Shown: piece by piece, positions 1 through 9,058 of the stretch
How positions within the stretch are numbered: the first letter of the stretch is position 1
Layout of the letters: each line of letters begins with the position of its first letter
Assembly: GCA_036403095.1 (NCBI GenBank)
Contig: DASWRQ010000035.1
Location: 14,707-78,706, forward strand
DNA from: Kutzneria sp036403095
GTDB taxonomy: Bacteria > Actinomycetota > Actinomycetes > Mycobacteriales > Pseudonocardiaceae
Direction: 5' to 3'
Length of the DNA stretch: 64,000 nt
The notes under the pieces: model-generated
Seen by the model: only the letters and a program-made list of their open reading frames with translations
What the model was told of the DNA's origin: nothing
The model's database searches: none
Translations under genes and position numbers: made by a program

Positions 1-782
1 TCCGGGTCGTTGCGCAGGATCTTGCCGTGCAGCCGGCGCAGCTCCGGGGACGGCTCGATGGCCAACTCCTCGGCCAGCACCCGGCGGGCGTCCTGGTAGG
101 CCTCCAGCGCGTCGGCCTGCCGGCCGCAGCGGTAGAGGGTGATCATGAGCAGCCCCCGCAGCCGCTCCCACAGCGGGTGCTCGCGGACCAGGGCGGGCAA
201 CTCGGCGGCCAGGTCGTGGTGCCGGCCGAGGTCCAGCATCAGGCTGGCCCGCTCTTCGATCACCAGCAGCCGCAGCTCGTTGAGCCGCGGCCGCTCCTGC
301 TCAACGTAGGGACAGGACAGGCCGTCGAAGGGGGTGCCACGGAACAGCGCCAGCGCCGCGTCGAGCTCGGCCACGGCCTGCTCGGGGCGGCCGTCGGCGC
401 GCAGCGCACGGGCCCGGTCGCGGTGTCCGTTGAGTGCGCTGACGTCGAGGTCGTCCGGGTCCATCCGCAGCAGGTAGCCGGGACCGGCGTTGACCAGTAT
501 GGTGGACGGTGCCCGATGTGTCCGGTTCGGCTCCAGGGCGCGACGCAGGCCGGCGACGTAGGTGTGCACGCTGCCCTCGGCGCTGGCCGGGGCGGCCTCG
601 CCCCACAGCGCCGTGATCAGCTCCGACCGCCCGACCATCCGGTTCGGGCTGAGCGCGAGCAGGCCGAACAGCGCGCGCTGCATCGGCGCGCCCAGCTCGA
701 CCTCGCGGTCCCCGACCCAGCCCCGCACCGGGCCCAGCAGGGCGACCCGGAGGACGGAACCAGGGACATCGTTGTCGGACAT
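1..782 (-). CDS. SARP-family transcriptional activator (3' part beyond window)
   Basis: N-terminal 260 codons of a Streptomyces antibiotic regulatory protein (SARP). Residues about 10-100 form the OmpR/PhoB-like winged helix (LLGPVRGWVGDREVELG start, then ALWGEAAPASAEGSVHTY) and about 105-260 the bacterial transcriptional activation (BTAD) helical domain ending in the ELRRLHGKIL motif. The ATG at 782 is preceded by a good GGAGGA ribosome site. SARPs bind direct repeats and usually switch on secondary-metabolite clusters. The gene runs off the left edge, so whether it is a short SARP or a large AfsR-like protein with ATPase and TPR parts cannot be seen. It lies 102 bases downstream of the unknown gene at 885-1553 on the same strand. 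Its BTAD is close in sequence to that of the AfsR-like gene at 5804. Confidence 0.88.
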   Translation of the reverse strand, partial: MSDNDVPGSVLRVALLGPVRGWVGDREVELGAPMQRALFGLLALSPNRMVGRSELITALWGEAAPASAEGSVHTYVAGLRRALEPNRTHRAPSTILVNAGPGYLLRMDPDDLDVSALNGHRDRARALRADGRPEQAVAELDAALALFRGTPFDGLSCPYVEQERPRLNELRLLVIEERASLMLDLGRHHDLAAELPALVREHPLWERLRGLLMITLYRCGRQADALEAYQDARRVLAEELAIEPSPELRRLHGKILRNDP

Positions 783-884
783 CCAGCTTCCTCCCCAGCC
801 CGGCCGACGGTGTTGCCCGGCCGGGGTCGTACCCCCGCCGCCATTCTTCCTGGTACACGGACAAGAAGGAACAGACGCAGCACG

Positions 885-1553
885 TCAAGGTGTGATTTGG
901 TCCACATTTGGCGACTGGCAGGTCCACAGCAACGTGCCGTTGCGGCGCACCGTGAGCTGATAGGCGGCCAGCCGCGTGCCGACGGTGTACGCCTCGACCT
1001 GGGGCGCCGGCTCGCCGGCGGCGGCCAGCGCCTGCTGGGTCTTCGCGGTCAGCGCGGCCACGTCCACCTGCTCGCCGGCCTGGATCAGGTACACCCGCTT
1101 GGGCGCCGGCCACGGCGAGCCGTCGATCGGCATCCGCCAGGCCCGCCAGAGGCCGTGCACGCCGGGGTAGCCGTCGACCGCGCCAACCGCGGCGTCGTCC
1201 ATCCGGTCGTCCCCGGACCAGCCGCCGTCCACGAACGTGAACGGCAGCGCGGCCGGCCACCGGGCCGGCTCGACACCACGGACTGCGACAGGATCATGAC
1301 CGCCCGTCACCAATGCGTCGACCAACATTCCGTGATGGACGGCCGTCACCGGAACGTGTAGATGGACAACGGCGAAGGCGACCGCACGGGCCACGTCGGC
1401 GCCGCGGCCCTCGGCCAACCAGAACCGGGCGGCGGTCATGAGCTCGTCGGACAGATGGCCGGCGCAGGCGGCGAGCACATCGGCCAGTTCGGGCAATCGC
1501 GCCCGTTCGGCGGTGGTTCGGGAGTGCGCGGCGGCGGCATCCTCGACGACCAA
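885..1553 (-). CDS. Conserved actinobacterial protein of unknown function, 222 aa
   Basis: Not recognised as a named family. No signal peptide or membrane span is visible. The N-terminal third is Ala-rich and helical; the C-terminal half has aromatic and basic segments (GYPGVHGLWRAWRMPIDGSPWP, then a strand-rich stretch ending near residue 222) that look like a small globular beta-containing domain. The start is taken as TTG at 1553 because a strong GGAGGAG site lies about 5 bases upstream and no ATG or GTG fits better. It is co-directional with the SARP gene that follows, so the two may be cotranscribed, and it is divergent from the LuxR gene at 1826. Confidence 0.6.
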   Translation of the reverse strand: MVVEDAAAAHSRTTAERARLPELADVLAACAGHLSDELMTAARFWLAEGRGADVARAVAFAVVHLHVPVTAVHHGMLVDALVTGGHDPVAVRGVEPARWPAALPFTFVDGGWSGDDRMDDAAVGAVDGYPGVHGLWRAWRMPIDGSPWPAPKRVYLIQAGEQVDVAALTAKTQQALAAAGEPAPQVEAYTVGTRLAAYQLTVRRNGTLLWTCQSPNVDQITP

Positions 1554-1825
1554 CAGGCTCCTCCTGCTCGCGCGGGGGACTGCGGCCAGCCTACTGGAGA
1601 CGATCGCAGGTCAACCAGGAACTTCCCAGGCCACAGGCCCGAGAGTGTGCCCGGACGCGGCGTTCCGGTGCCCGTTCTTACCTTGTCGCGATCACCCGAT
1701 CGGGTGGACTTCGACAAAACCGCAGGTCAGCACTTTCTCTACGACATGGAGGCGTCGTGAAGATCCTCTGAAGAAGGTCGTTGCACAGTGTGTTCCTGGG
1801 GGTACACAGCGGAGGAGGACACACC
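1554..1825. promoter_or_regulatory. Divergent intergenic region with a 14-bp palindrome
   Basis: This 272-base stretch separates the unknown minus-strand gene from the plus-strand LuxR regulator and should hold both promoters. A perfect 14-bp palindrome, CACCCGATCGGGTG, lies at 1693-1706 and is a plausible regulator site, though it could be chance in GC-rich DNA. A strong GGAGGAGG ribosome site for the LuxR gene is at 1811-1818. No open reading frame here looks genuine. Confidence 0.35.
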
Positions 1826-2449
1826 ATGGACAGAGTGTGGGTAGCCGTCCACGCGGGCGATCCGATCACCCTGGCCGGGGCGATCAGCTGCCTGCGGGCG
1901 CGGGCCGAGCTCCAGGTGGTGCCGGAGCGCAGACTGTCCGAGGCTCAGGTGTTCGTGGTGTGCGCCGACGCGGTCAACGCCGATGTGATGGGGTTGCTGC
2001 GGCGGACCGCCGAGTCCACGCCGGTGAAGATCGTGCTCGTCACCGACCGGTTCCACGACGCCGATCTGTTGGCGGCCGTGGAGTGCGGCGTCGTCGCGGT
2101 GCTGCCGAAGGCCGCGGCCAGCGGCGAGCGCCTGGTGCACGCCGTGCTGGCGGCCAAGCGGGGCATGGGGGACATGCCGCCCACGCTGCTCGGCTCGCTG
2201 CTCGCGCAGGTGGAGCGCCTGCACAAGGAGGTGCTGCGGCCCAACGGCCTCACCGCCTCCGGGCTCGCCCCGCGGGAGATCGACGTGCTGCGACTGATGG
2301 CCGAGGGCTGGGACACCGCCCAGATCGCCACCAAGCTCTCCTACTCGGAGCGCACCGTGAAGAACGTGGTCTACGCGGTGATGAACCGCCTCGGGCTGCG
2401 CAATCGCCCGCACGCGGTGGCGTACGCCATGCGGTCGGGTGTGATCTGA
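1826..2449 (+). CDS. LuxR-type (NarL-like) regulator with degenerate receiver, paralogue A
   Basis: 207-aa DNA-binding regulator. The C-terminal third (from about residue 140) is a clear LuxR/GerE helix-turn-helix: LAPREIDVLRLMAEGWDTAQIA then SYSERTVKNVVYAVMNRLGLRNR. The N-terminal part has the fold outline of a receiver (WVAVHAGDPITLAG, a late VLPKA with Lys) but the beta-3 position that normally carries the phosphoacceptor reads VFVVCAD, so normal phosphorylation is doubtful. ATG 1826 is chosen because of the GGAGGAGGA site just before it. A second gene at 15107-15730 encodes a protein of exactly the same length and about two-thirds identity by eye. Both sit beside SARP genes; a joint regulatory role is inference. 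Confidence 0.85.
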   Translation: MDRVWVAVHAGDPITLAGAISCLRARAELQVVPERRLSEAQVFVVCADAVNADVMGLLRRTAESTPVKIVLVTDRFHDADLLAAVECGVVAVLPKAAASGERLVHAVLAAKRGMGDMPPTLLGSLLAQVERLHKEVLRPNGLTASGLAPREIDVLRLMAEGWDTAQIATKLSYSERTVKNVVYAVMNRLGLRNRPHAVAYAMRSGVI

Positions 2450-2475
2450 AGGGGCAAGACGCTTGAATCTTGACC

Positions 2476-2508
2476 GTGCCGGCCACCTCCAAATACGGTG
2501 GCCGGCAC
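2476..2508 (+). terminator. Hairpin terminator after LuxR gene
   Basis: Perfect 12-bp GC-rich stem (GTGCCGGCCACC / GGTGGCCGGCAC) with a 9-base loop, 27 bases after the LuxR stop and before the glycine riboswitch. There is no U tract, as is usual in actinomycetes. Confidence 0.6.
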
Positions 2509-2529
2509 AAGTACATTCTCGCTGTTCAA

Positions 2530-2715
2530 CACCGTGCGGGAGAGTCCTGTCGATCTCGGGCAGGCGCCGAAGGAGCAAATCCTCCCCGGAATCTCTCAGG
2601 CACCCCTACCGCTCGGGACAGGCGACTCTGAAAAGCAGGCGTGCCCATCGCGCCTCGCCCAAGGGGAAAGCCGGCTTGCCGGTGAAACTCTCAGGCATAT
2701 GACAGAGGGGGAGGC
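2530..2715 (+). promoter_or_regulatory. Tandem glycine riboswitch (gcvT element)
   Basis: Two glycine aptamers in series lie directly ahead of gcvT. The first (about 2530-2633) shows the conserved GCGGGAGAG start, the GGCGCCGAAGGAGCAA core and the CCGGAATCTCTCAGGCACC end. The second (about 2634-2715) shows CAGGCGACTCTGAAAAGCAG, CGCCCAAGGGGAAAGCC and GTGAAACTCTCAGGCA. Tandem glycine aptamers normally switch on glycine cleavage genes when glycine is abundant. The gap to the gcvT start is only about 28 bases, which favours control of translation start or a short expression platform. Confidence 0.95.
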
Positions 2716-2742
2716 TCACTCCACCACACGAGGGGTCTCCTG

Positions 2743-3843
2743 ATGGGCACCGACATCCGCCGCACGCCGCTGCACGACGTGCACGAGCGCCTCGGCGCCA
2801 AGTTCACCGACTTCGCCGGCTGGCAGATGCCGCTGCGCTACACCGGTGACGTGGCCGAGCACACGGCCGTGCGCACCGGCGCCGGCCTCTTCGACCTGAC
2901 CCACATGGGCGAGATCCTGCTGTCCGGCCCGCAGGCCGGCCAGGCCCTGGACTACGCCCTGGTCGGCAACGCCTCCGCGATCGGCGTCGGCCGCGCCCGC
3001 TACACCATGATCTGCGACGACAGCGGCGGCATCCTGGACGACCTGATCGTCTACCGCACCGGCGAGCAGGACTACCTGGTCGTCGCCAACGCCAGCAACG
3101 CCGCCCTGGTGGCCGGCGAGCTGATCGACCGGGCCGAGGACTTCGAGACCGAGGTGCGCGACGCCTCCACCGAGTACGCGCTGATCGCCCTGCAGGGCCC
3201 CCGCTCGGTGGCGCTGCTGGCCCCGCTCACGCCGACCGACCTGTCGACCGTGAAGTACTACGCCTCCTACCCCACGACCGTGGCCGGCCGGCCGGCGCTG
3301 CTGGCCCGTACGGGCTACACCGGCGAGGACGGCTTCGAGCTGTTCGTGGCCCCGGACGACGCCGAGGCGGTGTGGGCCGCGGTCGCCGGCGCCGGCGAGG
3401 TCCTCCCGTGTGGACTGTCGTGCCGCGACACGCTGCGCCTGGAGGCCGGCATGCCGCTCTACGGCAACGAGCTGACCACCGACCTGACGCCGTACGCGGC
3501 GGGCCTCGGCCGCGTGGTGAAGCTGGACAAGCCGTCCGACTTCGTCGGCCGGGCCGCGCTCCAGAAGGCGTCGGCCGAGACACCGGCCCGCAAGCTGGTC
3601 GGCCTGGTCACCGAGAGCCGGCGCGCGCCGAGGCACGGGTACCCGGTGGTGGATCCGGCCGACGGTGCGAGGATCGGCGAGATCACCAGCGGCGCGCCGT
3701 CGCCGACGCTGGGCCACGCGATCGCCATGGCCTACGTCGACGCCGACCGCGCCGTGCCCGGTTCCGCGCTCGCCGTCGACATCCGGGGCACGATCACCCC
3801 GGTCGACGTCGTCGAGCTGCCCTTCTACCGTCGTTCATCCTGA
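2743..3843 (+). CDS. gcvT: Glycine cleavage system T protein (aminomethyltransferase)
   Basis: 366-aa tetrahydrofolate-dependent aminomethyltransferase. It takes the aminomethyl group from the lipoyl arm of GcvH, releases ammonia and forms 5,10-methylene-THF. The family start is typical (TPLHDVHERLGAKFTDFAGWQMPLRY), followed by FDLTHMGEI, GYTGEDGFELF and the late CGLSCRDTLRLEAGMPLYGNEL motif that surrounds the folate site, then the C-terminal barrel with TSGAPSPTLGHAIAMAYV. Length is normal. It is the first gene of gcvT-gcvH-glyA and follows the glycine riboswitch. No gcvP or lpd is present in the window, so these must be elsewhere. Confidence 0.97.
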   Translation: MGTDIRRTPLHDVHERLGAKFTDFAGWQMPLRYTGDVAEHTAVRTGAGLFDLTHMGEILLSGPQAGQALDYALVGNASAIGVGRARYTMICDDSGGILDDLIVYRTGEQDYLVVANASNAALVAGELIDRAEDFETEVRDASTEYALIALQGPRSVALLAPLTPTDLSTVKYYASYPTTVAGRPALLARTGYTGEDGFELFVAPDDAEAVWAAVAGAGEVLPCGLSCRDTLRLEAGMPLYGNELTTDLTPYAAGLGRVVKLDKPSDFVGRAALQKASAETPARKLVGLVTESRRAPRHGYPVVDPADGARIGEITSGAPSPTLGHAIAMAYVDADRAVPGSALAVDIRGTITPVDVVELPFYRRSS

Positions 3844-3854
3844 AAGGCTTCGAC

Positions 3855-4238
3855 ATGAGCACCATCCCCGACCACCTTCGGTACAGCGCGGAGCACGAGT
3901 GGGTGGCGGTCTCCGACGGCGTCGCCCGCATCGGCATCACCGAGTACGCCGCCGAGCAGCTGGGCGACATCGTGTACGCGGAGCTGCCCAGCGAGGGCGA
4001 CAACGTGATCGCGGGCGAGCCGTGCGGCGAGCTCGAGTCCACCAAGTCGGTCAGCGACCTGTTCGCGCCGGTCAGCGGCGAGGTGGTGGCGGTCAACGGC
4101 GAGATCGCCCAGCAGCCCGAGCTGATCAACGGCGACCCGTTCGGCGAGGGCTGGCTGTTCTCGGTGCGGGTCGACGGCGACCCGGACGGGCTGCTGGACG
4201 CCGACGAGTACGCCGCCCTGATCAAGGAGGGCGAGTGA
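3855..4238 (+). CDS. gcvH: Glycine cleavage system H protein
   Basis: 127-aa lipoyl carrier that shuttles the aminomethyl group between GcvP and GcvT. The lipoylation lysine is in the motif ELESTKSVSDLFAPVSGEV, and the N-terminal RYSAEHEWV and C-terminal DPFGEGWLFSV are family hallmarks. ATG 3855 lies 11 bases after gcvT; the TGA overlaps the GTG of glyA. Confidence 0.97.
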   Translation: MSTIPDHLRYSAEHEWVAVSDGVARIGITEYAAEQLGDIVYAELPSEGDNVIAGEPCGELESTKSVSDLFAPVSGEVVAVNGEIAQQPELINGDPFGEGWLFSVRVDGDPDGLLDADEYAALIKEGE

Positions 4239-5506
4239 CGCCGGTCGAGCTGACGGCGTCCCTGCACGAGCTGGACCCGGAGGTCGCGGCCGCGGTCGAC
4301 GCGGAGCTGGGTCGGCAGCGCACCACGCTGGAGATGATCGCCTCCGAGAACTTCGCGCCGCTGGCGGTGCTGGAGGCGCAGGGCTCGGTGCTGACCAACA
4401 AGTACGCCGAGGGCTACCCGGGCCGGCGCTACTACGGCGGCTGCGAGCACGTGGACGTGATCGAGCAGCTGGCGATCGACCGCGTGAAGGCGCTGTTCGG
4501 GGCCGAGCACGCCAATGTGCAGCCGCACTCGGGCGCGCAGGCCAACGCGGCGGCCATGATGGCGCTGCTGACGCCGGGCGACACCATTCTCGGTCTGGAC
4601 CTGGCCCACGGCGGCCACCTGACGCACGGCATGCGGCTGAACTTCTCCGGCAAGCTGTACAACGTCGTGGCCTATCACGTCAGCGAGTCCGACTACCACG
4701 TGGACATGGCCGAGGTTGAACGGCTGGCCCAGGAGCACCGGCCGAAGCTGATCATCGCCGGCTGGTCGGCCTACCCGCGGCAGCTGGACTTCGCCGAGTT
4801 CCGGCGGATCGCCGACTCGGTTGGCGCATACCTGATGGTCGACATGGCCCACTTCGCCGGGCTGGTGGCCGCCGGGCTGCACCCGAGTCCGGTGCCGCAC
4901 GCGCACGTGGTCACCACGACCACGCACAAGACGCTGGGCGGTCCCCGCGGCGGCGTGATCTTCTGCGAGCAGGCACTGGCCAAGAAAATCAACTCGGCGG
5001 TGTTTCCCGGACAGCAGGGCGGCCCGCTCGAGCACGTGATCGCCGCGAAAGCGGTCGCGTTCAAGGTGGCGGCTTCGGAGTCGTTCCGGGAGCGACAGCT
5101 GCGCACGCTGACCGGCGCGCGCATCCTGGCCGAGCGGCTGCTCGGCGACGACGTGGTGGCGGCCGGCGCCACCGTGCTCACCGGCGGCACGCAGGTGCAC
5201 CTGGTTCTTGTCGACCTGCGCAAGTCCGAACTGGACGGGCAGCAGGCCGAGGACCGCTTGCACGACATCGGGATCACGGTCAACCGCAACGCGGTGCCGT
5301 TCGACCCGCGGCCGCCGATGGTGACGTCGGGACTGCGGATCGGCACGCCCGCGCTGGCCGCGCGCGGCTTCGACGACGAGGCCTTCCGCGAGGTGGCCGA
5401 CATCGTCGCGCGGGCCCTCGTGCCGGACTTCGACGCGGCCGCGCTGCGAGCTCGGGTGGTGGCGTTGACCGAGCGCTTCCCGTTGTACCCCACCATCCCC
5501 GCCTGA
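4235..5506 (+). CDS. glyA: Serine hydroxymethyltransferase
   Basis: 423-aa PLP enzyme interconverting serine + THF and glycine + methylene-THF. The family signatures are present: ERTTLEMIASENF-like start (RQRTTLEMIASENFAP), YAEGYPGRRYYGGCEHVD, the PLP lysine in VVTTTTHKTLGGPRGG, and the C-terminal TSGLRIGTPALAARGF. The start is GTG 4235, overlapping the gcvH stop as GTGA, with an AAGGAGG site at 4224; translational coupling is likely. Placing glyA with gcvTH under one glycine riboswitch lets the cell turn two glycines into one serine plus C1 units. A hairpin follows 22 bases after the stop. Confidence 0.96.
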   Translation: MTPVELTASLHELDPEVAAAVDAELGRQRTTLEMIASENFAPLAVLEAQGSVLTNKYAEGYPGRRYYGGCEHVDVIEQLAIDRVKALFGAEHANVQPHSGAQANAAAMMALLTPGDTILGLDLAHGGHLTHGMRLNFSGKLYNVVAYHVSESDYHVDMAEVERLAQEHRPKLIIAGWSAYPRQLDFAEFRRIADSVGAYLMVDMAHFAGLVAAGLHPSPVPHAHVVTTTTHKTLGGPRGGVIFCEQALAKKINSAVFPGQQGGPLEHVIAAKAVAFKVAASESFRERQLRTLTGARILAERLLGDDVVAAGATVLTGGTQVHLVLVDLRKSELDGQQAEDRLHDIGITVNRNAVPFDPRPPMVTSGLRIGTPALAARGFDDEAFREVADIVARALVPDFDAAALRARVVALTERFPLYPTIPA

Positions 5507-5528
5507 TTGGCTCAGAGTTTCCTTTGAA

Positions 5529-5563
5529 GGGGGCTTTTCTCCACAGCGTGGAGAAAAGCCCCC
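5529..5563 (+). terminator. Strong terminator after glyA
   Basis: Perfect 16-bp stem (GGGGGCTTTTCTCCAC and its complement) with a 3-base loop, 22 bases after the glyA stop. It separates the gcv operon from the AfsR-like gene at 5804. Confidence 0.85.
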
Positions 5564-5803
5564 TCCTGGTTTTCGCTGGTGCGAATGTCTTTCACCTTTT
5601 CCTGATCTGCCAACGGTTCTGGTTGTGGTGATTCCGTTGTGGCTACGATCGAACCGTTCCCCCTGGTGGATCCGTGTGATACGACGGGCGGGAGCACCAG
5701 CTCGTCGAGGGGGGAATCAGCGCCCCGTTCGTCGCGTTGACCGGCACGGAACTGGCAGTGCGGGGCAGCCGACCCCACACTGGAGACGCGAACAGGAGGC
5801 GAG

Positions 5804-8629
5804 ATGCCCGTCCCCGAGACCGATCCGGTCCCGACCATCAGGGTCGAGGTGCTGGGTCCGGTGCGCGCCTGGCGCGGGGACGTGGAGATCGAGCTCGGCG
5901 CGCCCCGGCAGAGAGCGGTGCTCGCGGTGCTGGCCAGCAACGCCGGCCGGGCCGTGTCCCGCACGGAGCTGATCGACTCGGTCTGGGGCGAGCACCCGCC
6001 GGCCAGCGCCGAGGGCAGCGTGCACACCTACATCGCCGGCCTGCGCCGCGCGCTGGAGCCGGACCGCACCAACCGCGCGCCGTCCCAGGTGCTGGCCAGC
6101 GCCGGCTCGGGCTACCTGCTGCGGCTGCCCGAGGCCCAGGTCGACCTGACGGCGTTCGAATCGCACCTGGCGGCCATGCGGCAGGCCGGCGACGACACGA
6201 AAACCTCCCTGCGTCACGTGGAAAGCGCCATCGCGCTGTGGCGCGGCGCGCCGCTGTCCGGCATTCCCGGCCCGTTCTCGGAGCTGGAGCGGACCCGGCT
6301 GGCCGAGTTGTACCTGACCGCCGTCGAGCATCGAGCCGGGCTCATGTTGCGCACCGGCCGAGCAACCGACGTGGTGGCCGAGCTGTCCCGGGTCGTGCAC
6401 GAGCATCCGTTGCGGGAGAAGCTGCGCGGGTTGCTGATGAGCGGGCTCTACCGCTGCGGGCGGCAGGCCGAGGCGCTCGAGGTCTACGCCGAGACGCGGC
6501 GCACGCTGGCCAGCGAGCTCGGTGTGCAGCCCGGGCCGGAGCTGCGCCGGCTGCACGCGCGGATCCTGGCCAACGACCCCGATCTGGCCGACCGCACGCC
6601 GCGACCGGCGGCCGCCGCGCCCGCGCCGCCCGGGCGGATCGTGCCGGCCCAGTTGCCGCACGACATCAACACCTTCACCGGCCGGGAGACCGAACTGGCG
6701 CTGCTGCGCCGGCATCTGGACACCACCGAGCGCGGCGTGCTGATCGCGGCCATCGACGGCATCGCCGGCATCGGCAAGACCGCGCTGGCCGTCCACTTCG
6801 CCCACACCATCGCCGATCGCTTCGCCGACGGCCAGCTGTACGTGAACCTGCGCGGCTTCGACCCGAGCCAGCCGCCGCTGTCCACGGTGGACGCGTTGGG
6901 CCAGCTGCTGCGCGGCCTCGGCGTGGAGGCGCACCAGGTGCCGTCCGCGGCCGAGGAACAGGCCAGCATGTACCGCAGCCTGGTGGCGGGTAAGCGCATT
7001 CTCGTCGTGCTGGACAATGCGGCCAGCACGGATCAACTGCGCTCGCTGCTGCCCGGCTCGCACACCTGCATGGTATTGGTGACCAGCCGCAACCGGCTCG
7101 GCGGCCTGGTCGCCCGGGACGGGGCGTACCGCATCACGCTGGATGTGCTGTCGGCCGGCGAGTCCCGGGAACTGCTGGTGCGCAGCGTCGGCGAGGAGCG
7201 GCTGACCGGCTGCCCGGACGCGCTGGCCACCCTGACCGGCCACTGCGGGCACCTGCCGCTGGCGCTGCGGATCATCGCCGCCAACCTGGCCGCCCGGCCG
7301 CACCTGACCGTGAACGATCTGGCCGAGGCCCTGAGCCATGAGCAGGACCGGCTGGACGTGCTGGCCTCCCCCGACGACGAGACCACCGCCGTGCGGGCCG
7401 TCTTCTCGTGGTCGTATCACGCGTTGAAACCCGAGGCGGCCCGCACGTTCCGGCTGCTGGGCCTGCATCCCGGGCCGGAGATCGGCACCGCGGCGGTGGC
7501 CGCGCTGGCCGACGCGCCGCTGGTCGCCACCCGGCGGATGCTGGACGGGCTGAGCAGTTGCCACCTCGTGGAGTCGATCGGCCGCGACCGCTACCGGCTG
7601 CACGACCTGCTTCGCGTGTACGCCGCCGAGCGGGCGGTCACCGAGGAGCCGGCCGCGGCGCGGGCAGCCGCCATCGGACGGCTGATGTCCTGGTACCTGC
7701 ACACCTCGGCCGCGGCCGACCGGATGCTGATGCCGCAGAACCGGCCGATCCCGCTGGAGCCGGTGCTGGAGCACTGCGAGCCGCTGGAATTCGAGACCTA
7801 CCACCACGCCCTGGCCTGGCTGGAGCAGGAACGGGTCAACCTGGTCGCGGCCTGCCTGGCCGCCGGGCAGCTCGGTGATCACGAGACCGGCTGGAAGCTG
7901 CCGACCGCGCTGGTCTACTTCCTGGAGCTGCGCTCGTACTGGGAGGACTGGATCGCCACCCAGCAGGTCGCGGTGGACGCCGCGCGGGCGCTGGACGTGG
8001 CCGAGATCGAGGCACTGGCCCTTCGTAGCCTGGGCAACGCCTATTGGCGGCGCAACCGGTACGACGACGCGCTCGGCTGCTTCCAGGAGGGGCTGCGCAT
8101 CACCCAGCGGCTCGGCGACCAGCAGGGCACCGCCACGCTGCTCTACGACATCGGCGCCGCCTCCCGGCTCGGCGACGAGTCGCTGCGGCACCTGCGCGAG
8201 GCGTTCCGGATCTTCAGCCAGCTCGGCGACCGGCGCTATGAGGGCATGACCCTGGTCAAGCTGGCCCGCACGCACCGCAACCGCGGCGAGGTCGAGCAGG
8301 CGTTGGAACACCTGCGGCAGTCACTGGAGATCGTGCACGAGCTCGGCGACCGGCGCTGCGAGGCGTTCGGCCGGCTTGAATTGGCCCGCATCCATTTCGA
8401 TCTGGCCAACCACACCGAGACCCTCCGCAACGCCCGTTGGGCGTGCAGCGTTTTCCGGGAGCTCGGCGACCGGCACGGCGAGGCCTGTGCACTCCAGGTC
8501 TGCGGCACCGCGTTGCAGGCCGCCGGCGACCTCGCCCCCGCCCGCGAGACCTACCTGGCCGCCGCCGCCATCTTCGCCCAACTCGGCGATCCACGAGCCG
8601 ACGAGATCGCCGCCTTGCTAGCCGCCTGA
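5804..8629 (+). CDS. AfsR/SARP-family regulator with NB-ARC ATPase and TPRs, 941 aa
   Basis: Large SARP. Residues about 12-105 are the winged-helix DNA-binding domain, 110-255 the BTAD domain, about 300-620 an NB-ARC (STAND) ATPase with Walker A GIAGIGKTALAV near residue 322 and Walker B RILVVLDNAAS, followed by the LPLALRIIAANLA motif, and about 680-930 a TPR superhelix with repeated ELGDRR-type turns. This is the AfsR layout, in which the ATPase/TPR part senses a signal and the SARP part recruits RNA polymerase. ATG 5804 has an AGGAGG site 10 bases upstream. The gene follows the gcv operon terminator and so has its own promoter in 5564-5803. The TPR region ends close to the stop with LGDPRADEIAALL. 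Confidence 0.92.
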   Translation: MPVPETDPVPTIRVEVLGPVRAWRGDVEIELGAPRQRAVLAVLASNAGRAVSRTELIDSVWGEHPPASAEGSVHTYIAGLRRALEPDRTNRAPSQVLASAGSGYLLRLPEAQVDLTAFESHLAAMRQAGDDTKTSLRHVESAIALWRGAPLSGIPGPFSELERTRLAELYLTAVEHRAGLMLRTGRATDVVAELSRVVHEHPLREKLRGLLMSGLYRCGRQAEALEVYAETRRTLASELGVQPGPELRRLHARILANDPDLADRTPRPAAAAPAPPGRIVPAQLPHDINTFTGRETELALLRRHLDTTERGVLIAAIDGIAGIGKTALAVHFAHTIADRFADGQLYVNLRGFDPSQPPLSTVDALGQLLRGLGVEAHQVPSAAEEQASMYRSLVAGKRILVVLDNAASTDQLRSLLPGSHTCMVLVTSRNRLGGLVARDGAYRITLDVLSAGESRELLVRSVGEERLTGCPDALATLTGHCGHLPLALRIIAANLAARPHLTVNDLAEALSHEQDRLDVLASPDDETTAVRAVFSWSYHALKPEAARTFRLLGLHPGPEIGTAAVAALADAPLVATRRMLDGLSSCHLVESIGRDRYRLHDLLRVYAAERAVTEEPAAARAAAIGRLMSWYLHTSAAADRMLMPQNRPIPLEPVLEHCEPLEFETYHHALAWLEQERVNLVAACLAAGQLGDHETGWKLPTALVYFLELRSYWEDWIATQQVAVDAARALDVAEIEALALRSLGNAYWRRNRYDDALGCFQEGLRITQRLGDQQGTATLLYDIGAASRLGDESLRHLREAFRIFSQLGDRRYEGMTLVKLARTHRNRGEVEQALEHLRQSLEIVHELGDRRCEAFGRLELARIHFDLANHTETLRNARWACSVFRELGDRHGEACALQVCGTALQAAGDLAPARETYLAAAAIFAQLGDPRADEIAALLAA

Positions 8630-8914
8630 CCCGCCACCGCCCGACATCAACGCGCCGCCGGGCCGACGGCACCCAGATGCTGGAGATCGTGCACACACAA
8701 CACGACCCGGCAGCAAGCTTCGCCAGCACAGACCAAGATCCCGACACCGCAGCTGGCACGTCCCCACAACCAGTATTTCGGCTTCCCCACACCCATCACC
8801 ACCTCAGCCAGGCGAATTACCGTGCACGACAACAACAGGATCATGAAGTCCACCATGCCGGCCGAGCGTGGACTCAGATCACCTTCGCCTAACCCCAGAC
8901 CCGGCTCGGCCGCG
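8630..8914. other. Intergenic stretch with no recognised gene
   Basis: Between the AfsR-like gene and the palindromic element. The first 40 bases include GC-rich sequence but no clear terminator stem. Composition drops towards equal A and C content around 8690-8840. No coding or RNA feature could be supported on either strand. Confidence 0.4.
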
Positions 8915-9058
8915 CCGGTGCTTCGCCCGGTAGCCGGATTTTTCGAGGGCCGCCACCAGACGTGCCCCACCCCCGAACCACGCGGCCCTCGAAAAATCCG
9001 GCAAGGGCGAGGCACCGGCCCCAGAGGGGCCGAGCCCGCCCTGCCGGAGGCAGGGCCA
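8915..9058 (+). repeat. Modular palindromic repeat, copy 1
   Basis: Core 8915-9018: outer arms CCGGTGCTTCGCCCGGTAGCC and GGCAAGGGCGAGGCACCGG pair imperfectly and enclose a perfect inner stem (GGATTTTTCGAGGGCCGC and its complement) with a loop of about 32 bases. Two further small hairpins follow (GGCCCC-AGA-GGGGCC and GCCCTGCC-GGA-GGCAGGGC) up to 9058. Copy 2 at 27883 is nearly identical over the whole length. Related elements with other inner stems are at 41.3, 41.5 and 56.9 kb. Confidence 0.85.

Noticed and set aside
885..925. TGGTCCACATTTGGCG resembling the arm of the hairpin at 62920
   Set aside because: It lies in the last codons of the 885-1553 gene and has no complementary arm nearby; probably coincidence.
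5717..8311. 864-codon minus-strand frame opposite the AfsR-like gene
   Set aside because: Antisense shadow caused by high GC; low-complexity Gln/Arg/Gly composition, no domain, while the plus strand has a complete AfsR protein.
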